Shown in pieces: positions 1 through 8,340 of a stretch of 64,000 nt of DNA. Numbering within the stretch: the first letter of the stretch is position 1; each line of letters opens with the position of its first letter. Source of the DNA: Psychroflexus montanilacus. GTDB taxonomy: Bacteria; Bacteroidota; Bacteroidia; Flavobacteriales; Flavobacteriaceae. A program made the position numbers and the translations under genes. The DNA lies in assembly GCF_020164535.1 (NCBI RefSeq), contig NZ_JAIQZC010000001.1:1240001-1304000 (forward strand). Direction: 5' to 3'. The notes below the pieces were generated by a model that had not been told where the DNA came from, did no database searches, and saw only the letters and a list, made by a program, of their open reading frames with translations.

Positions 1-171
1 AAATGCATTATCAATGGTGAATCGACTACGGATGATGAGGCCATCAAACTCATGAATTTTGGCTTCTACCTCAGCTTTACTACTCGTGAAATCTTCAGTG
101 TTATCGAAACCCAATCTGGTCAATTCCTGAATCATTAGTGGATGATTGCTATCTAGGTGTAATATCTTCAT
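1..171 (-). CDS. D-2-hydroxyacid dehydrogenase (phosphoglycerate dehydrogenase-like), N-terminal 57 residues
   Basis: The reading frame starts at the ATG complementary to 169-171 and runs off the left edge. The visible protein begins MKILHLDSNHPL and continues to IIRSRFTIDNAF. This matches the N-terminal substrate-binding lobe of flavobacterial SerA-like NAD-dependent D-2-hydroxyacid dehydrogenases, where the segment D-G-(L/F)-I-I-R-S-R-F is typical. The likely role is oxidation of 3-phosphoglycerate or a related 2-hydroxyacid. The NAD-binding Rossmann domain and catalytic His lie outside the window, so the exact substrate is an inference. It follows the thioesterase gene on the same strand after 40 bases. 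Confidence 0.7.
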   Translation of the reverse strand, partial: MKILHLDSNHPLMIQELTRLGFDNTEDFTSSKAEVEAKIHEFDGLIIRSRFTIDNAF

Positions 172-211
172 AGGACTTAAGTTTTAAGCTGAATATCGCT
201 AAAGTATAAAG

Positions 212-622
212 CTAAACAGATTCAAATTCAAAGTAAGGTTTTACCACCTCTTGTGTGATTAATGTAGGCTTCTTGGTCTGCTGATCTATAAAACACCAGT
301 TGGTTCTGGCTTCTACTATGGTTTTGCCGTCAGATTGACGAATGATGTGAACACATCGCTCTGATTTCACTTTGGAGTAATTTTCTATCCAGGTGGTCAA
401 GACCAGTTCTTCTCCCAAAAAGGCCTGCTGCTTGTACTGAATGTAGTGGTCTACGACAAACCAAGCGTATTTTTCTCTAATGCTTAAGGGCGTTTTAGCT
501 ATCCAATGCGCTTCCGAAATGTCCAACACCCACTTCATGTATTCCAGATTGTTCACATGGTTTTGTTCATCCAGATGCTCTGGTGCAACTTTCAATTCTT
601 TTTGAAATGGAATAGGTGTCAT
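212..622 (-). CDS. Acyl-CoA/acyl-ACP thioesterase, hotdog (4HBT) family
   Basis: A 136-residue protein of the length usual for single-domain 4-hydroxybenzoyl-CoA thioesterase-like hotdog proteins. Near the N-terminus (residues about 13-30) it has HLDEQNHVNNLEYMKW. This carries the family pattern of an acidic residue, then H-V-N-N and a downstream Tyr, corresponding to the catalytic helix region. It would hydrolyse an acyl thioester in the cytoplasm; the chain length and the acyl carrier cannot be told from sequence. The start lies 2 bases beyond the mgtE stop, so translational coupling with mgtE is likely. Confidence 0.75.
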   Translation of the reverse strand: MTPIPFQKELKVAPEHLDEQNHVNNLEYMKWVLDISEAHWIAKTPLSIREKYAWFVVDHYIQYKQQAFLGEELVLTTWIENYSKVKSERCVHIIRQSDGKTIVEARTNWCFIDQQTKKPTLITQEVVKPYFEFESV

Positions 623-624
623 CT

Positions 625-1974
625 CTAAAAATTCAGTATTAATTTGGCGATGTAGAAATAGGCTAAAATCCCGATAATATCGTTACTAGTCGTAATAAAA
701 GGCCCTGTAGCAATGGCTGGATCTATGCCTTGTTTGTTTAAAATGATAGGCACGAATGTCCCAATCAAAGCTGCCATAATAATAACTGAAAGTATGGAGA
801 TGGCGATGGTTATGCTTACCAAAAATGCCATTGAAGTGAGGGCTCCAAAACCTATGACCAAGACTCCCAGTGCAGTACCATTAATAATGCTAAGTGTTAC
901 TTCTTTCAATAAACGTTTGACAAGACTGTCTTTTACAGAATCGTTGGCCAGACCTTGCACAATGATGGCAGAAGATTGCACGCCAACATTACCGGCCATC
1001 GCAGCAATAAGCGGGGTAAAAAAGAATAAAATTTCATATTTCTCCAGAGCAGAGTCAAATCCCTGCATCACATAAACAGCTCCTAAACCACCAAAAAGTC
1101 CCAAAATAAGCCAGGGCAATCTTGCTCTGGTAAGCTGCCAGATTGTGGAATCTGCTTCTACATCTTCAGAAATACCAGCAGCCATCTGGTAATCTTTATC
1201 GGCTTCATCTTTTATAAAATCGATGATATCATCTACGGTGATTCTTCCTACCAATCTTCCAAATTCGTCTACTACAGGAATCGCTTCCAGATCATACTTT
1301 TGCATCACTCTGGCCACTTCATCGCCTGGGGTATGCACATCCACGTAATCTACATTTGTGATATACACATCGGCAATTTCAGCCTTGCTGGGCGCGGTTA
1401 TCAAGTCCTTTAAAGACAAACGCCCTTTCAGTTTTCCTTTGTTGTCCACCACGTAAATGGAGTGAACTCTGGTCACATTTTCGGCCTGGTTACGCATTTC
1501 GGTCATGCAGCCCGTGACGCTCCAGTTTTCATTGACTTTGATTAATTCTTTTGCCATCAAACCACCGGCAGAATCTTCGTCATACTTGAGAAGCTCTACT
1601 ATATTTTCGGCGTGCTCTTTATCCTTGATATTGGAGATGACCTGGGTCTTGATGTCTTCAGACAATTCAGAAATAATATCTGCTGCATCATCAGTATCCA
1701 TTTCTTCTATTTCCTCTGCTATCTCCTTGGCATTGAGGTTTTTAAGAATTTTCTCCCGGTCATCTTCGTCCATCTCCATTAAGACTTCAGAAGTTTGATC
1801 ACTTCCCAGCAGCTTGATGATGTAAGTAGCATCGTCCAGACTCAACTCGTCCAGAATCTCCGCAATATCGGCATGGTGGTATTCTTCCAGATGCGATTGC
1901 AGCTCCTGGTCGTTGTTCTCTTCTATAAGAGATTCAATTTTGTCTATTAATTCTTTGGTGAGTTCAAACGGCAT
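625..1974 (-). CDS. mgtE: Magnesium transporter MgtE
   Basis: A 449-residue protein with MgtE architecture. An acidic N-terminal helical domain (residues 1-130, repeated E/D-rich helices such as [16 protein letters not shown]) is followed by a CBS-domain pair (about 130-255). The C-terminal domain (about 285-449) has five hydrophobic segments, including the conserved [15 protein letters not shown] region around the pore. MgtE is an inner-membrane Mg2+ channel gated by Mg2+ bound between the N and CBS domains. Its start codon overlaps the end of ksgA by 11 bases, placing it in the same operon. No separate Mg2+ riboswitch is possible in that arrangement. Confidence 0.93.
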   Translation of the reverse strand: MPFELTKELIDKIESLIEENNDQELQSHLEEYHHADIAEILDELSLDDATYIIKLLGSDQTSEVLMEMDEDDREKILKNLNAKEIAEEIEEMDTDDAADIISELSEDIKTQVISNIKDKEHAENIVELLKYDEDSAGGLMAKELIKVNENWSVTGCMTEMRNQAENVTRVHSIYVVDNKGKLKGRLSLKDLITAPSKAEIADVYITNVDYVDVHTPGDEVARVMQKYDLEAIPVVDEFGRLVGRITVDDIIDFIKDEADKDYQMAAGISEDVEADSTIWQLTRARLPWLILGLFGGLGAVYVMQGFDSALEKYEILFFFTPLIAAMAGNVGVQSSAIIVQGLANDSVKDSLVKRLLKEVTLSIINGTALGVLVIGFGALTSMAFLVSITIAISILSVIIMAALIGTFVPIILNKQGIDPAIATGPFITTSNDIIGILAYFYIAKLILNF

Positions 1975-2830
1975 CTTTGCTTATTTTTAAAGTCAACTCA
2001 ATAAACTGCTCCACGCTCAATTGTTCCGGGCGCTGGGCAAAGATAGAATCTTCTCGTAATTCTGGTGATAAGTTGAATTTTTTTAAGCTATTACGTAGTG
2101 TTTTTCTTCGCTGTTGAAAAGCCGTTTTTACCACATCCCGAAGATGCTTTTCCTGGCAAGGCAACTCATAATTTTCTTTGCGCTGTAATCTCAATACACC
2201 GCTATGAATTTTGGGCGGTGGCTCAAACGCTTCTGGCGGTACTGTAAACAAATATTCGGCTGTATAAAAAGCCTGAGTCAGTACCGATAAGATACCGTAA
2301 GTTTTGCTGCCTTCTTTAGCACAAATACGTTCTGCCACTTCTTTTTGAAACATGCCAGAAAACTCTGGAATCTGTGTTTTGTACTCCAAAGCTTTAAAAA
2401 CGATTTGAGTTGAAATGTTGTAAGGGAAGTTGCCTATAATTGCAAATTGCTCCTCACCAAAATAGGTTTTTAGATCTGCTTTCAAAAAATCTGCCTCTAC
2501 AACCTTAAGAGCTTTGGGCTTCTCCTCGATCCTATGTTCTCTTTTGAAGGTGGAATTGAGATAGGCAATCGACTCTCTGTCGAGATCCATGGCAATAAAT
2601 TGCTCGTAGTTGCCCAGTAAATATTTGGTAAGAACACCCATGCCCGGACCAATTTCCAGCAGATTGGTATAGTTATCATTCTGCAAAGTCTGAGCTATGC
2701 GTTTTGAAATATCTTCATCGGTTAAGAAGTGCTGTCCGAGATGTTTTTTAGCTTTGACTTCACGCACCCCTTGTTCAAAATTCGCTTTGAAAACCTCGTC
2801 GTCTATAGATGTTCTTTCTTTGTTGCTCAT
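1964..2830 (-). CDS. rsmA: 16S rRNA (adenine(1518)-N(6)/adenine(1519)-N(6))-dimethyltransferase
   Basis: A 288-residue KsgA/RsmA enzyme, which dimethylates two adjacent adenines in the 3' end helix of 16S rRNA during 30S maturation. Visible motifs are the SAM-binding [11 protein letters not shown], the catalytic NFPYNIS (the N-(L/F)-P-(Y/F) signature) and the C-terminal [11 protein letters not shown] segment. The C-terminal helical domain includes [12 protein letters not shown]. The N-terminus has about 25 residues before KKHLGQHFL, slightly longer than the minimal enzyme. Its start overlaps the stop of the DUF4286 gene by one base and its end overlaps mgtE. Confidence 0.95.
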   Translation of the reverse strand: MSNKERTSIDDEVFKANFEQGVREVKAKKHLGQHFLTDEDISKRIAQTLQNDNYTNLLEIGPGMGVLTKYLLGNYEQFIAMDLDRESIAYLNSTFKREHRIEEKPKALKVVEADFLKADLKTYFGEEQFAIIGNFPYNISTQIVFKALEYKTQIPEFSGMFQKEVAERICAKEGSKTYGILSVLTQAFYTAEYLFTVPPEAFEPPPKIHSGVLRLQRKENYELPCQEKHLRDVVKTAFQQRRKTLRNSLKKFNLSPELREDSIFAQRPEQLSVEQFIELTLKISKDAV

Positions 2831-3138
2831 TATTGTTCGTGTACAATTTCCATTTCGGTTCTGAAGCTTACAAATTGTCCCTCAAAAGGTTTGGTTTGAG
2901 CGCGTAAATGTTCAGCGTCTTCTTCAAAATACCGTTCCAATGTCGCTTTATCTTCAATTTTATATTGAACAGAATAAGTGATACCGCCCATAGATTCTAC
3001 GACATCCACTCTACTCATCGTAGCACTTACAAATTTGCCTGTTTCCAGCATAGCAGGAATGTGCTTGGTTTTCATCCATTCTACCCACTTATCGTGGACT
3101 TTTTCTTCAATATTTGTCGTTACGTTGTAAATAAACAT
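2830..3138 (-). CDS. DUF4286 family protein
   Basis: A 102-residue protein beginning [22 protein letters not shown], typical of the small DUF4286 proteins found almost only in Bacteroidota. It looks like a dimeric alpha/beta-barrel (ferredoxin-like) fold, as in antibiotic-monooxygenase-like proteins, with a single repeat of strand-helix-strand. No catalytic residues can be assigned. It sits between the TPR gene (stop one base upstream of this start) and ksgA (one-base overlap), so it is almost certainly co-transcribed. Its function is unknown. Confidence 0.8.
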   Translation of the reverse strand: MFIYNVTTNIEEKVHDKWVEWMKTKHIPAMLETGKFVSATMSRVDVVESMGGITYSVQYKIEDKATLERYFEEDAEHLRAQTKPFEGQFVSFRTEMEIVHEQ

Positions 3139-3139
3139 A

Positions 3140-4924
3140 TTATTGTATTTGATCTCCTCTCAGCATTCGGAAACGTTGTCTGGCTTCCACAAAAAAGATG
3201 CTATCGGGATGATTAAAAATTAAAGTTTCAAAATAAGATTTTGCTTTTTCTGGTTCGTCTAGATGATCCATATATAGTTTTCCTAGCTGGAAGTTGGCAT
3301 TATCAGCCAGTATCTGATCTCCGAATTCATCAATAATACGCTGTAAGTAAAACGCTGCTTTTTCAACTTCACCTTTCTGCAGATGCAAGTTGGCCACTCT
3401 GAAAAGCACCTCGTCAACAATAGAAGGTGATTTGTAATCCTTAAGTATAGGTTTCAACATACTTAACGCCTTTTCAGGCTGATTTTGAAATTGAAGCAAA
3501 TCTGCTTTTGCAACTAGTTTTAGATCTGTTCTGGTAGAATCTTCCTGACTGTTATCTTTGATAAGCAAGGATAATTCCAGTGCGTCGTTGGCAGTTAGCT
3601 GCGAAGCCGACGATTTTAGAACTTTTAGTTGGGTTAGAGCCCAGTCAAAGTCGCCGGTAAAATAACTGGTTTTGGCCACTTTAAATTTTGCTTCCCTGGC
3701 AATATCGCTATTAGGAATCATCCTTTCGACTTGGGTATACAGCAATAAGGCCTGGTTAAATTTAGATTCCTGTACGTTAAGATCTGCTTCCAGTAATTTC
3801 AACTCTGCTGACTGCTGTTGATACAGGTTTTGAGAATTGATTACTTGTATTTGATCCAAAGCTTTTTTAATGTCTTTTTCTTGAAAAGCAATAAACTCTG
3901 CCAAATCTTTTTGGATTATAAAACTATCCCTATTCCTTCCAATTTTAGACAGAAAATCTAAATAGGCTGTTTCAATTTCTTCATAATTTTCTGGTTTTGC
4001 CTGTAATCTTTTGATAAGTAAAAGTTCTCTTTCTGCTGAAAGTAAGTCCCGTTCACTTGCAGCTTTTGAGATGGCAAATTCTAAAATTTCTCTGGCACTG
4101 GGTAAGTCATTATTTTCTTTTGAGATTAAGGCTAAATCTATCAATCTCCCTAGAGATTGATTATCCGACCTTTGGAAAATGGCTTTTTCCTGAGCGAAAG
4201 CTTTTGCATAATCTTCCTGCTGAACAAACAACCAGCTTAGCATTTTGTTATAAATTACATCAGGCTCCTTTTGATTGCGCTGAAGCAGCACACGCCTCAG
4301 AGCCTGATTGGCTTCATTGCTTGCATCTTCAGAAATGTACTGAGCAAAATTTCTGTTGAGGATTTGAAAGTAACTTGGGTTTTCAATAATCAAATCCATG
4401 TAGTTTTCAAACATCTTTTTGAATGCACTCTGCTCACCGTAAATTCTGGCCAGTTGAATTCTGTTGTTACTTTTTGGCTCGATGCGTTGAGCTGTTTCAT
4501 AAGTTTCCACAGCAAGATCGAGCAAGCCATATTTCTGAAATACATTACCGACTGAGTAGGCAAAGCCAGGTCTAGATTCTACTTGAGATATAGCCTTTTG
4601 ATAATAATTTTTGGCTGCGATAGTATCGTTTTGCTTTTGGTACAAATAACCAAGTTCTATCTGAATGTTTGGATATTCCCCTACATCAGACAAATATCTT
4701 TTAAGTGTAGTTTCTGCCTGATCTATCTTATCCAGAGCTTGTAGAGTTTCCACATAACCCAATAACCAGTTTTGATGACCAGGATTGTTTCTGTGCAGTT
4801 TGGCATAAACAGCTTCGGCTTTTTCGTACTCTCCCTGGTCAAAATAATTCTTGGCTAGTTCTTCATTTTGACCAAAACTCAATGTAAAAACAAGAATCGA
4901 CACAAGCGTCAAGAAAGATTTCAT
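3140..4924 (-). CDS. Secreted/periplasmic tetratricopeptide repeat protein
   Basis: A 594-residue protein from the ATG at 4924. The longer frame begins at a TTG at 4960, which overlaps a TAAATTTG -7 box at 4958-4965, so the ATG is preferred. Residues 1-19 (MKSFLTLVSILVFTLSFGQ) form a signal peptide. The rest is alpha-helical TPR-like repeats, clearest at residues about 20-170 (NYFDQGEYEKAEAVYAKL and similar) and again at 480-590 (LQKGEVEKAAFYLQRII). It probably acts as a periplasmic or outer-membrane-associated scaffold; its partner is unknown. It heads the run DUF4286-ksgA-mgtE-thioesterase. Confidence 0.85.
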   Translation of the reverse strand: MKSFLTLVSILVFTLSFGQNEELAKNYFDQGEYEKAEAVYAKLHRNNPGHQNWLLGYVETLQALDKIDQAETTLKRYLSDVGEYPNIQIELGYLYQKQNDTIAAKNYYQKAISQVESRPGFAYSVGNVFQKYGLLDLAVETYETAQRIEPKSNNRIQLARIYGEQSAFKKMFENYMDLIIENPSYFQILNRNFAQYISEDASNEANQALRRVLLQRNQKEPDVIYNKMLSWLFVQQEDYAKAFAQEKAIFQRSDNQSLGRLIDLALISKENNDLPSAREILEFAISKAASERDLLSAERELLLIKRLQAKPENYEEIETAYLDFLSKIGRNRDSFIIQKDLAEFIAFQEKDIKKALDQIQVINSQNLYQQQSAELKLLEADLNVQESKFNQALLLYTQVERMIPNSDIAREAKFKVAKTSYFTGDFDWALTQLKVLKSSASQLTANDALELSLLIKDNSQEDSTRTDLKLVAKADLLQFQNQPEKALSMLKPILKDYKSPSIVDEVLFRVANLHLQKGEVEKAAFYLQRIIDEFGDQILADNANFQLGKLYMDHLDEPEKAKSYFETLIFNHPDSIFFVEARQRFRMLRGDQIQ

Positions 4925-4957
4925 TGTAAAAGATCTGGGTACATGTAAAAACATGTT

Positions 4958-4965
4958 CAAATTTA
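4958..4965 (-). promoter_or_regulatory. -7 promoter box for the TPR gene operon
   Basis: On the minus strand the sequence reads TAAATTTG, an exact TAnnTTTG box, with a predicted start of transcription about 25 bases upstream of the ATG at 4924. I see no matching TTTG at the usual distance upstream, so only the -7 half is supported. Confidence 0.45.
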
Positions 4966-5174
4966 CCTAAATATTTTTCGGTGTCGACATTTTTGAGAAA
5001 GATTTCTAATTCAAGAAAGCTTTCAGTTTGAAAGCAGATTTTATTGCCTAGCTGTGCATACCTTAAATACCAAAAAGAATAAGGTTTTTAATTTTTCAGC
5101 ATAAAGTCACTACCAATCACCTAGGTGAATCAATATTAAAATAAGGTGAATTAGAGAACTTAAATTTATCAGCC

Positions 5175-6446
5175 TTAGGATATCTTATCAAACCCCGTGT
5201 AAGGCCTTAAGACTTCTGGGATAACAATACCATCTTCTGTTTGATAATTTTCCAGAATACCAGCTAAAACTCTTGGCAAAGCCAGAGAACTTCCATTCAA
5301 AGTATGGACCAAAGCTTTATTTTTATGATTGTCCTTAAATCTTATTTTTAAGCGATTGGCTTGAAAAGTCTCAAAATTGGATACCGATGAAATTTCTAAC
5401 CAACGGTCTTGAGCCGTGGAAAACAATTCGAAATCATAAGTAAGCGCAGAAGTAAAGCCTAAGTCCCCACCACATAACCTCAACACACGGTAAGGTAATT
5501 TCAAATCTCTTAAAATTGATTTGACATGCTCCACCATTTGATCTAAAATTTGGTAAGATTCTTCTGGTTTTACAATGTTGACCAGCTCCACTTTATCAAA
5601 TTGATGTAGGCGATTGAGCCCACGCACATGTGCGCCATAACTTCCGGCCTCTCTTCTAAAACAAGGCGTGTAGCCTGTGAGCTGAATTGGCAATTGGTTT
5701 TCATTGAGTAAATCGTCTCTGTAGATATTGGTAATCGGCACCTCAGCCGTTGGAATGAGATACAAATCATCATTCCCAACGTGATACATTTGCCCTTCTT
5801 TATCTGGCAATTGCCCAGTACCATAGCCGGAAGCTTCATTAACCAATAGCGGCACCTGGACTTCGCTATAGCCAGCGTCTATATTTTTATCTAAAAAATA
5901 GGAAATCAAAGCTCTTTGTAATCTGGCTCCTTTGCCTTTGTAGACAGGAAAACCAGCACCTGTGATTTTATTACCCAGTTCAAAATCGATGATATCGTAT
6001 TTCTTAGCTAACTCCCAATGAGGAAGCGCTGTTTTTGACAGGACAGGAATTTCTCCTTCTTTAAAGATTTCTTCGTTATCCTCTTCACTTTTCCCTGCTG
6101 GTACGGATGGATGTGGAATGTTGGGAACTTGATAAAGTAAAGCCTGAAGTTCTGTCGCCGCCTGACTCATTTCTTCACCTAGACGCTTGGAATCTTCTTT
6201 AAGTCCCGCTGTTTTTTCTTTTAGGGCATTAGCTTTTTCTGTTTCACCAGACTTAAATAGCATTCCAATTTCTTTAGAAAGTGAATTGGATTCTGAAAGA
6301 ATTTCATCCAGTTGTTTTTGAGTCGCTTTCCGTTTATCATCTAACTTTAAGATAGATTCAAAAACCGCTTCAGCTTCAAAATTTCTTTTCTTCAGAGCCT
6401 GTATGTAATCTTCCTGATGTGCTCGGATGTGCTTAACTTCCAACAT
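5175..6446 (-). CDS. serS: Seryl-tRNA synthetase
   Basis: A 423-residue class II synthetase charging tRNA-Ser. Residues 1-105 form the long antiparallel coiled-coil arm that contacts the tRNA (KKRNFEAEAVFESILKLDDKRK onwards). The catalytic core carries motif 2 (TPCFRREAGSYGAHVRGLNR) and motif 3 (LALPRVLAGILENYQ). The length is normal. It is transcribed alone or as the first gene of a leftward run; 250 bases separate it from the TPR gene, which has its own promoter box. Confidence 0.96.
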   Translation of the reverse strand: MLEVKHIRAHQEDYIQALKKRNFEAEAVFESILKLDDKRKATQKQLDEILSESNSLSKEIGMLFKSGETEKANALKEKTAGLKEDSKRLGEEMSQAATELQALLYQVPNIPHPSVPAGKSEEDNEEIFKEGEIPVLSKTALPHWELAKKYDIIDFELGNKITGAGFPVYKGKGARLQRALISYFLDKNIDAGYSEVQVPLLVNEASGYGTGQLPDKEGQMYHVGNDDLYLIPTAEVPITNIYRDDLLNENQLPIQLTGYTPCFRREAGSYGAHVRGLNRLHQFDKVELVNIVKPEESYQILDQMVEHVKSILRDLKLPYRVLRLCGGDLGFTSALTYDFELFSTAQDRWLEISSVSNFETFQANRLKIRFKDNHKNKALVHTLNGSSLALPRVLAGILENYQTEDGIVIPEVLRPYTGFDKIS

Positions 6447-6471
6447 AATGCTTTGGTGTTCAAATTTTCAG

Positions 6472-6501
6472 CAAATTTAGCAATTCGCAAGCCTTGTGCA
6501 A
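6472..6501 (-). promoter_or_regulatory. Promoter of serS
   Basis: The minus strand has TAAATTTG at 6472-6479 (exact TAnnTTTG) and a TTG at 6499-6501, separated by 19 bases. This fits the Bacteroidota housekeeping promoter layout. The predicted transcription start lies about 20 bases ahead of the serS ATG. Confidence 0.55.
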
Positions 6502-6658
6502 TTTTTTTGAATGTATAAAATCATCGCATTGTAAAACTTTATTCAACAATAGCCAACATTAAACGGTGGCTATAAAAATTTAAGTCTAAAAATGAAATTT
6601 GAATGTTTAAAATTCTGCAATTGGCAAAAAATCTAATCCTTCTTTTTTTTAAAATTGT

Positions 6659-7063
6659 TTAAAACTTGGTAACGCATTTCTGAAGCTTCAATCCACTTTT
6701 TTTCAAAATTTGCGAGATATATAAGTTCCAGTGAATCTTTATGATTTTAAATCTTAGTTTCAAATTTGGACTAAACCAATTGGATTCTGCAGATTCAAAG
6801 CTTGATAAATCTGTTAAAATCGTTAAAATGTTGTTCTCGATCTTATATTCTGAAATAAAATCAGCTCCTAATTCACTAAGGTAGTATTTAACTTGTTTAT
6901 TTGATATAAACCTTAACGAGTCTGCACCAGAATGAAGATTGGATTCTGCATACCATACCGAATTGTATAACCGATTTTCATCGTCTTTTTCACTAGTTTG
7001 AGAATAACAATTAAATATGAAGCAAAACATTGCTGATAGAAATAATTTAAATCTTTGGTTCAT
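6659..7063 (-). CDS. Small secreted hypothetical protein, probably frameshifted near its C-terminus
   Basis: A 134-residue frame with a signal peptide (MNQRFKLFLSAMFCFIFNCYSQ) followed by a compact beta-rich stretch that resembles short lipocalin-like secreted proteins of Flavobacteriia. No family is recognised. The last 30 residues are unusually basic and look out of frame. In the -1 neighbouring frame the sequence after about 6748 reads DSLELIYLANF then EKKWIEASEMRYQVLNNF, ending at a TAG at 6633-6635, which looks like a natural C-terminus. One missing base in the A/T run at 6745-6750 would explain this. The intact gene would then span 6633-7063. Confidence 0.5.
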   Translation of the reverse strand: MNQRFKLFLSAMFCFIFNCYSQTSEKDDENRLYNSVWYAESNLHSGADSLRFISNKQVKYYLSELGADFISEYKIENNILTILTDLSSFESAESNWFSPNLKLRFKIIKIHWNLYISQILKKSGLKLQKCVTKF

Positions 7064-7099
7064 TATATAAAAATATGCTTCTGAATAAATGTTACTGGA

Positions 7100-8086
7100 T
7101 TATTGATCGTCTTCTTTGTAAATCAAACCTAATTTTTTTCTGATTTTATCTAAAGTTAAAATCAGCTCCAAAGAAGCTTGCAGTGGCATTTCCGTACTTT
7201 GTGTTAATCCTTTTGCCAAACAGTCCTGCACATGCTCAATCTCGAACTGATAACCGTGAGATGGATAATTGAAATCTATATGGTCTACACCAGAGTCTGT
7301 TTTGATATCAAGTTGATCGGTATCATGAAATCTGGAACCAAATTCTACAGTAGCGTTTTCAAAGTAAACTTTTGCTTTTGAGGGTGACGTTCTCGCAAAA
7401 CTCGATGAAAGTTTTGCAGTCGCCCCAGAAGCATAATCAAAATGGATCTCATTGGAAACGTCTACACCGGTTGAGGAAAACTCACAAGTTGCATCTACAT
7501 GCTGTGGAAGCCCTAAAAGCTTTAAGGCTAAGTACACGGGATAGATACCGATATCCAACAAAGCCCCTCCACCCAGGTCTTTATTAAATAAGCGTTTTTC
7601 AGTATCAAATTCAGCTTTAAATGAAAAGTCCGCTTCAATGCTGACACAGTTCCCATAAGTTTTATGAAGATTGAGTTCTTGTACTTTCTTGAGATGCGGC
7701 ATAAAATTGGTCCATAAGCCTTCCATTAAAAATTGCGAATGTGTCTTAGCAGCCTCCATGATAGGTTGAAACTGAGTCGCATTCATAGCAATCGGTTTTT
7801 CACAGAGAACTGCTTTCTTATGTTGCAGGCACATCAGTGTATTTTCTGCATGAAAAACATGCGGAGTAGCAATGTAAACAACATCCACATTAGGATCTTT
7901 GGCAAGGTCTTCGTAAGTACCATAAGATTTTTCAGCTTTAAATTTTGAAGCGAAATCATCGGCTTTAGTTTGGGTTCTGGATGCGACAGCATAGAGCTCT
8001 GCTCCTTCTACATCCAACAAATCTGAAGCAAACTTATGAGCAATTTTGCCTAAACCGATAATTCCCCACTTATACATTTTAGCCAT
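7100..8086 (-). CDS. Gfo/Idh/MocA family NAD(P)-dependent oxidoreductase
   Basis: A 328-residue enzyme with the N-terminal Rossmann fold (IIGLGKIAHKFASDL, G-L-G-x-I-A) and the family's E-K-P motif (VLCEKPIAMN) around residue 95. The C-terminal substrate-binding domain contains GGGALLDIGIYPV with the usual D and H/Y positions. Such enzymes oxidise or reduce sugars, inositols or dihydrodiols; the substrate cannot be predicted here. It is divergent from the phenylalanine hydroxylase leader with a gap of about 120 bases, and has no obvious operon partner. Confidence 0.88.
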   Translation of the reverse strand: MAKMYKWGIIGLGKIAHKFASDLLDVEGAELYAVASRTQTKADDFASKFKAEKSYGTYEDLAKDPNVDVVYIATPHVFHAENTLMCLQHKKAVLCEKPIAMNATQFQPIMEAAKTHSQFLMEGLWTNFMPHLKKVQELNLHKTYGNCVSIEADFSFKAEFDTEKRLFNKDLGGGALLDIGIYPVYLALKLLGLPQHVDATCEFSSTGVDVSNEIHFDYASGATAKLSSSFARTSPSKAKVYFENATVEFGSRFHDTDQLDIKTDSGVDHIDFNYPSHGYQFEIEHVQDCLAKGLTQSTEMPLQASLELILTLDKIRKKLGLIYKEDDQ

Positions 8087-8169
8087 ATCTCAAAATTTTA
8101 AATAAAGTTAGAAAATGTAACAGAATGCAGTACTATGAAAGTATTTTTTTTCAGTTTAACATTTGTTGA

Positions 8170-8200
8170 TTTGTCCACAATCAGATAATATCTAAATTTG
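8170..8200 (+). promoter_or_regulatory. Promoter of the tyrosine leader/phenylalanine hydroxylase transcript
   Basis: TTTG at 8170-8173, a 19-base spacer and TAAATTTG at 8193-8200 give a full match to the Bacteroidota sigma-ABfr promoter consensus. With the usual 5-8 base distance from the -7 box, transcription would begin at or within a few bases of the leader-peptide ATG at 8205. The leader would then have almost no 5' untranslated region. Confidence 0.7.
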
Positions 8201-8204
8201 GGTC

Positions 8205-8264
8205 ATGATTACAAACAAAACATATTATTGCTATTATCCATTTCTAACAACTAGAATCGGTTAA
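8205..8264 (+). CDS. Tyrosine-rich leader peptide (19 residues) upstream of phenylalanine hydroxylase
   Basis: The frame reads MITNKTYYCYYPFLTTRIG and a TAA stop. Four Tyr codons (TAT at 8223, 8226, 8232 and 8235) sit within five codons, followed by one Phe codon (8241). It lies directly downstream of a consensus promoter and upstream of an intrinsic terminator and the phenylalanine hydroxylase gene, so it is read as an attenuation leader. Its last sense codons carry GAATCGG (8254-8260), which can pair with the terminator's 5' arm. A ribosome at the stop codon would cover that segment, while one stalled at the Tyr codons would leave it free. The peptide itself is not expected to have another function. 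Confidence 0.75.
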   Translation: MITNKTYYCYYPFLTTRIG

Positions 8265-8303
8265 TGGTATAAATTAATTAATACACCCTAGCAATCCCGA
8301 TTC
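8254..8303 (+). promoter_or_regulatory. Antiterminator pairing of the tyrosine leader
   Basis: GAATCGG at 8254-8260 is the exact reverse complement of CCGATTC at 8297-8303, inside the 5' arm of the terminator. The two pairings exclude each other. The distance from the last Tyr codon (ends 8237) to 8254 is 16 bases, about the footprint of a stalled ribosome, so stalling on Tyr codons leaves 8254-8260 available. Confidence 0.65.
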
Positions 8304-8326
8304 ATGATGAATCGGGATTTTTGTTT
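8293..8326 (+). terminator. Attenuator terminator ahead of phenylalanine hydroxylase
   Basis: A perfect 12-base-pair stem (8293-8304 with 8308-8319) closes a three-base loop and is followed by TTT-G-TTT. It lies 15 bases upstream of the hydroxylase ATG and after no other gene than the 19-codon leader, so it is a conditional rather than a gene-end terminator. Confidence 0.8.
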
Positions 8327-8340
8327 AAAAAAATAAGCAG

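Noticed and set aside
5117-5128. Palindrome TCACCTAGGTGA after serS
   Set aside because: Too short and not followed by a T run to be a terminator, and no regulator context; left unassigned.
6447-6658. T-box or Ser leader ahead of serS
   Set aside because: A direct promoter lies about 26 bases before the start; no T-box motif, Ser-rich leader or terminator is present between them.
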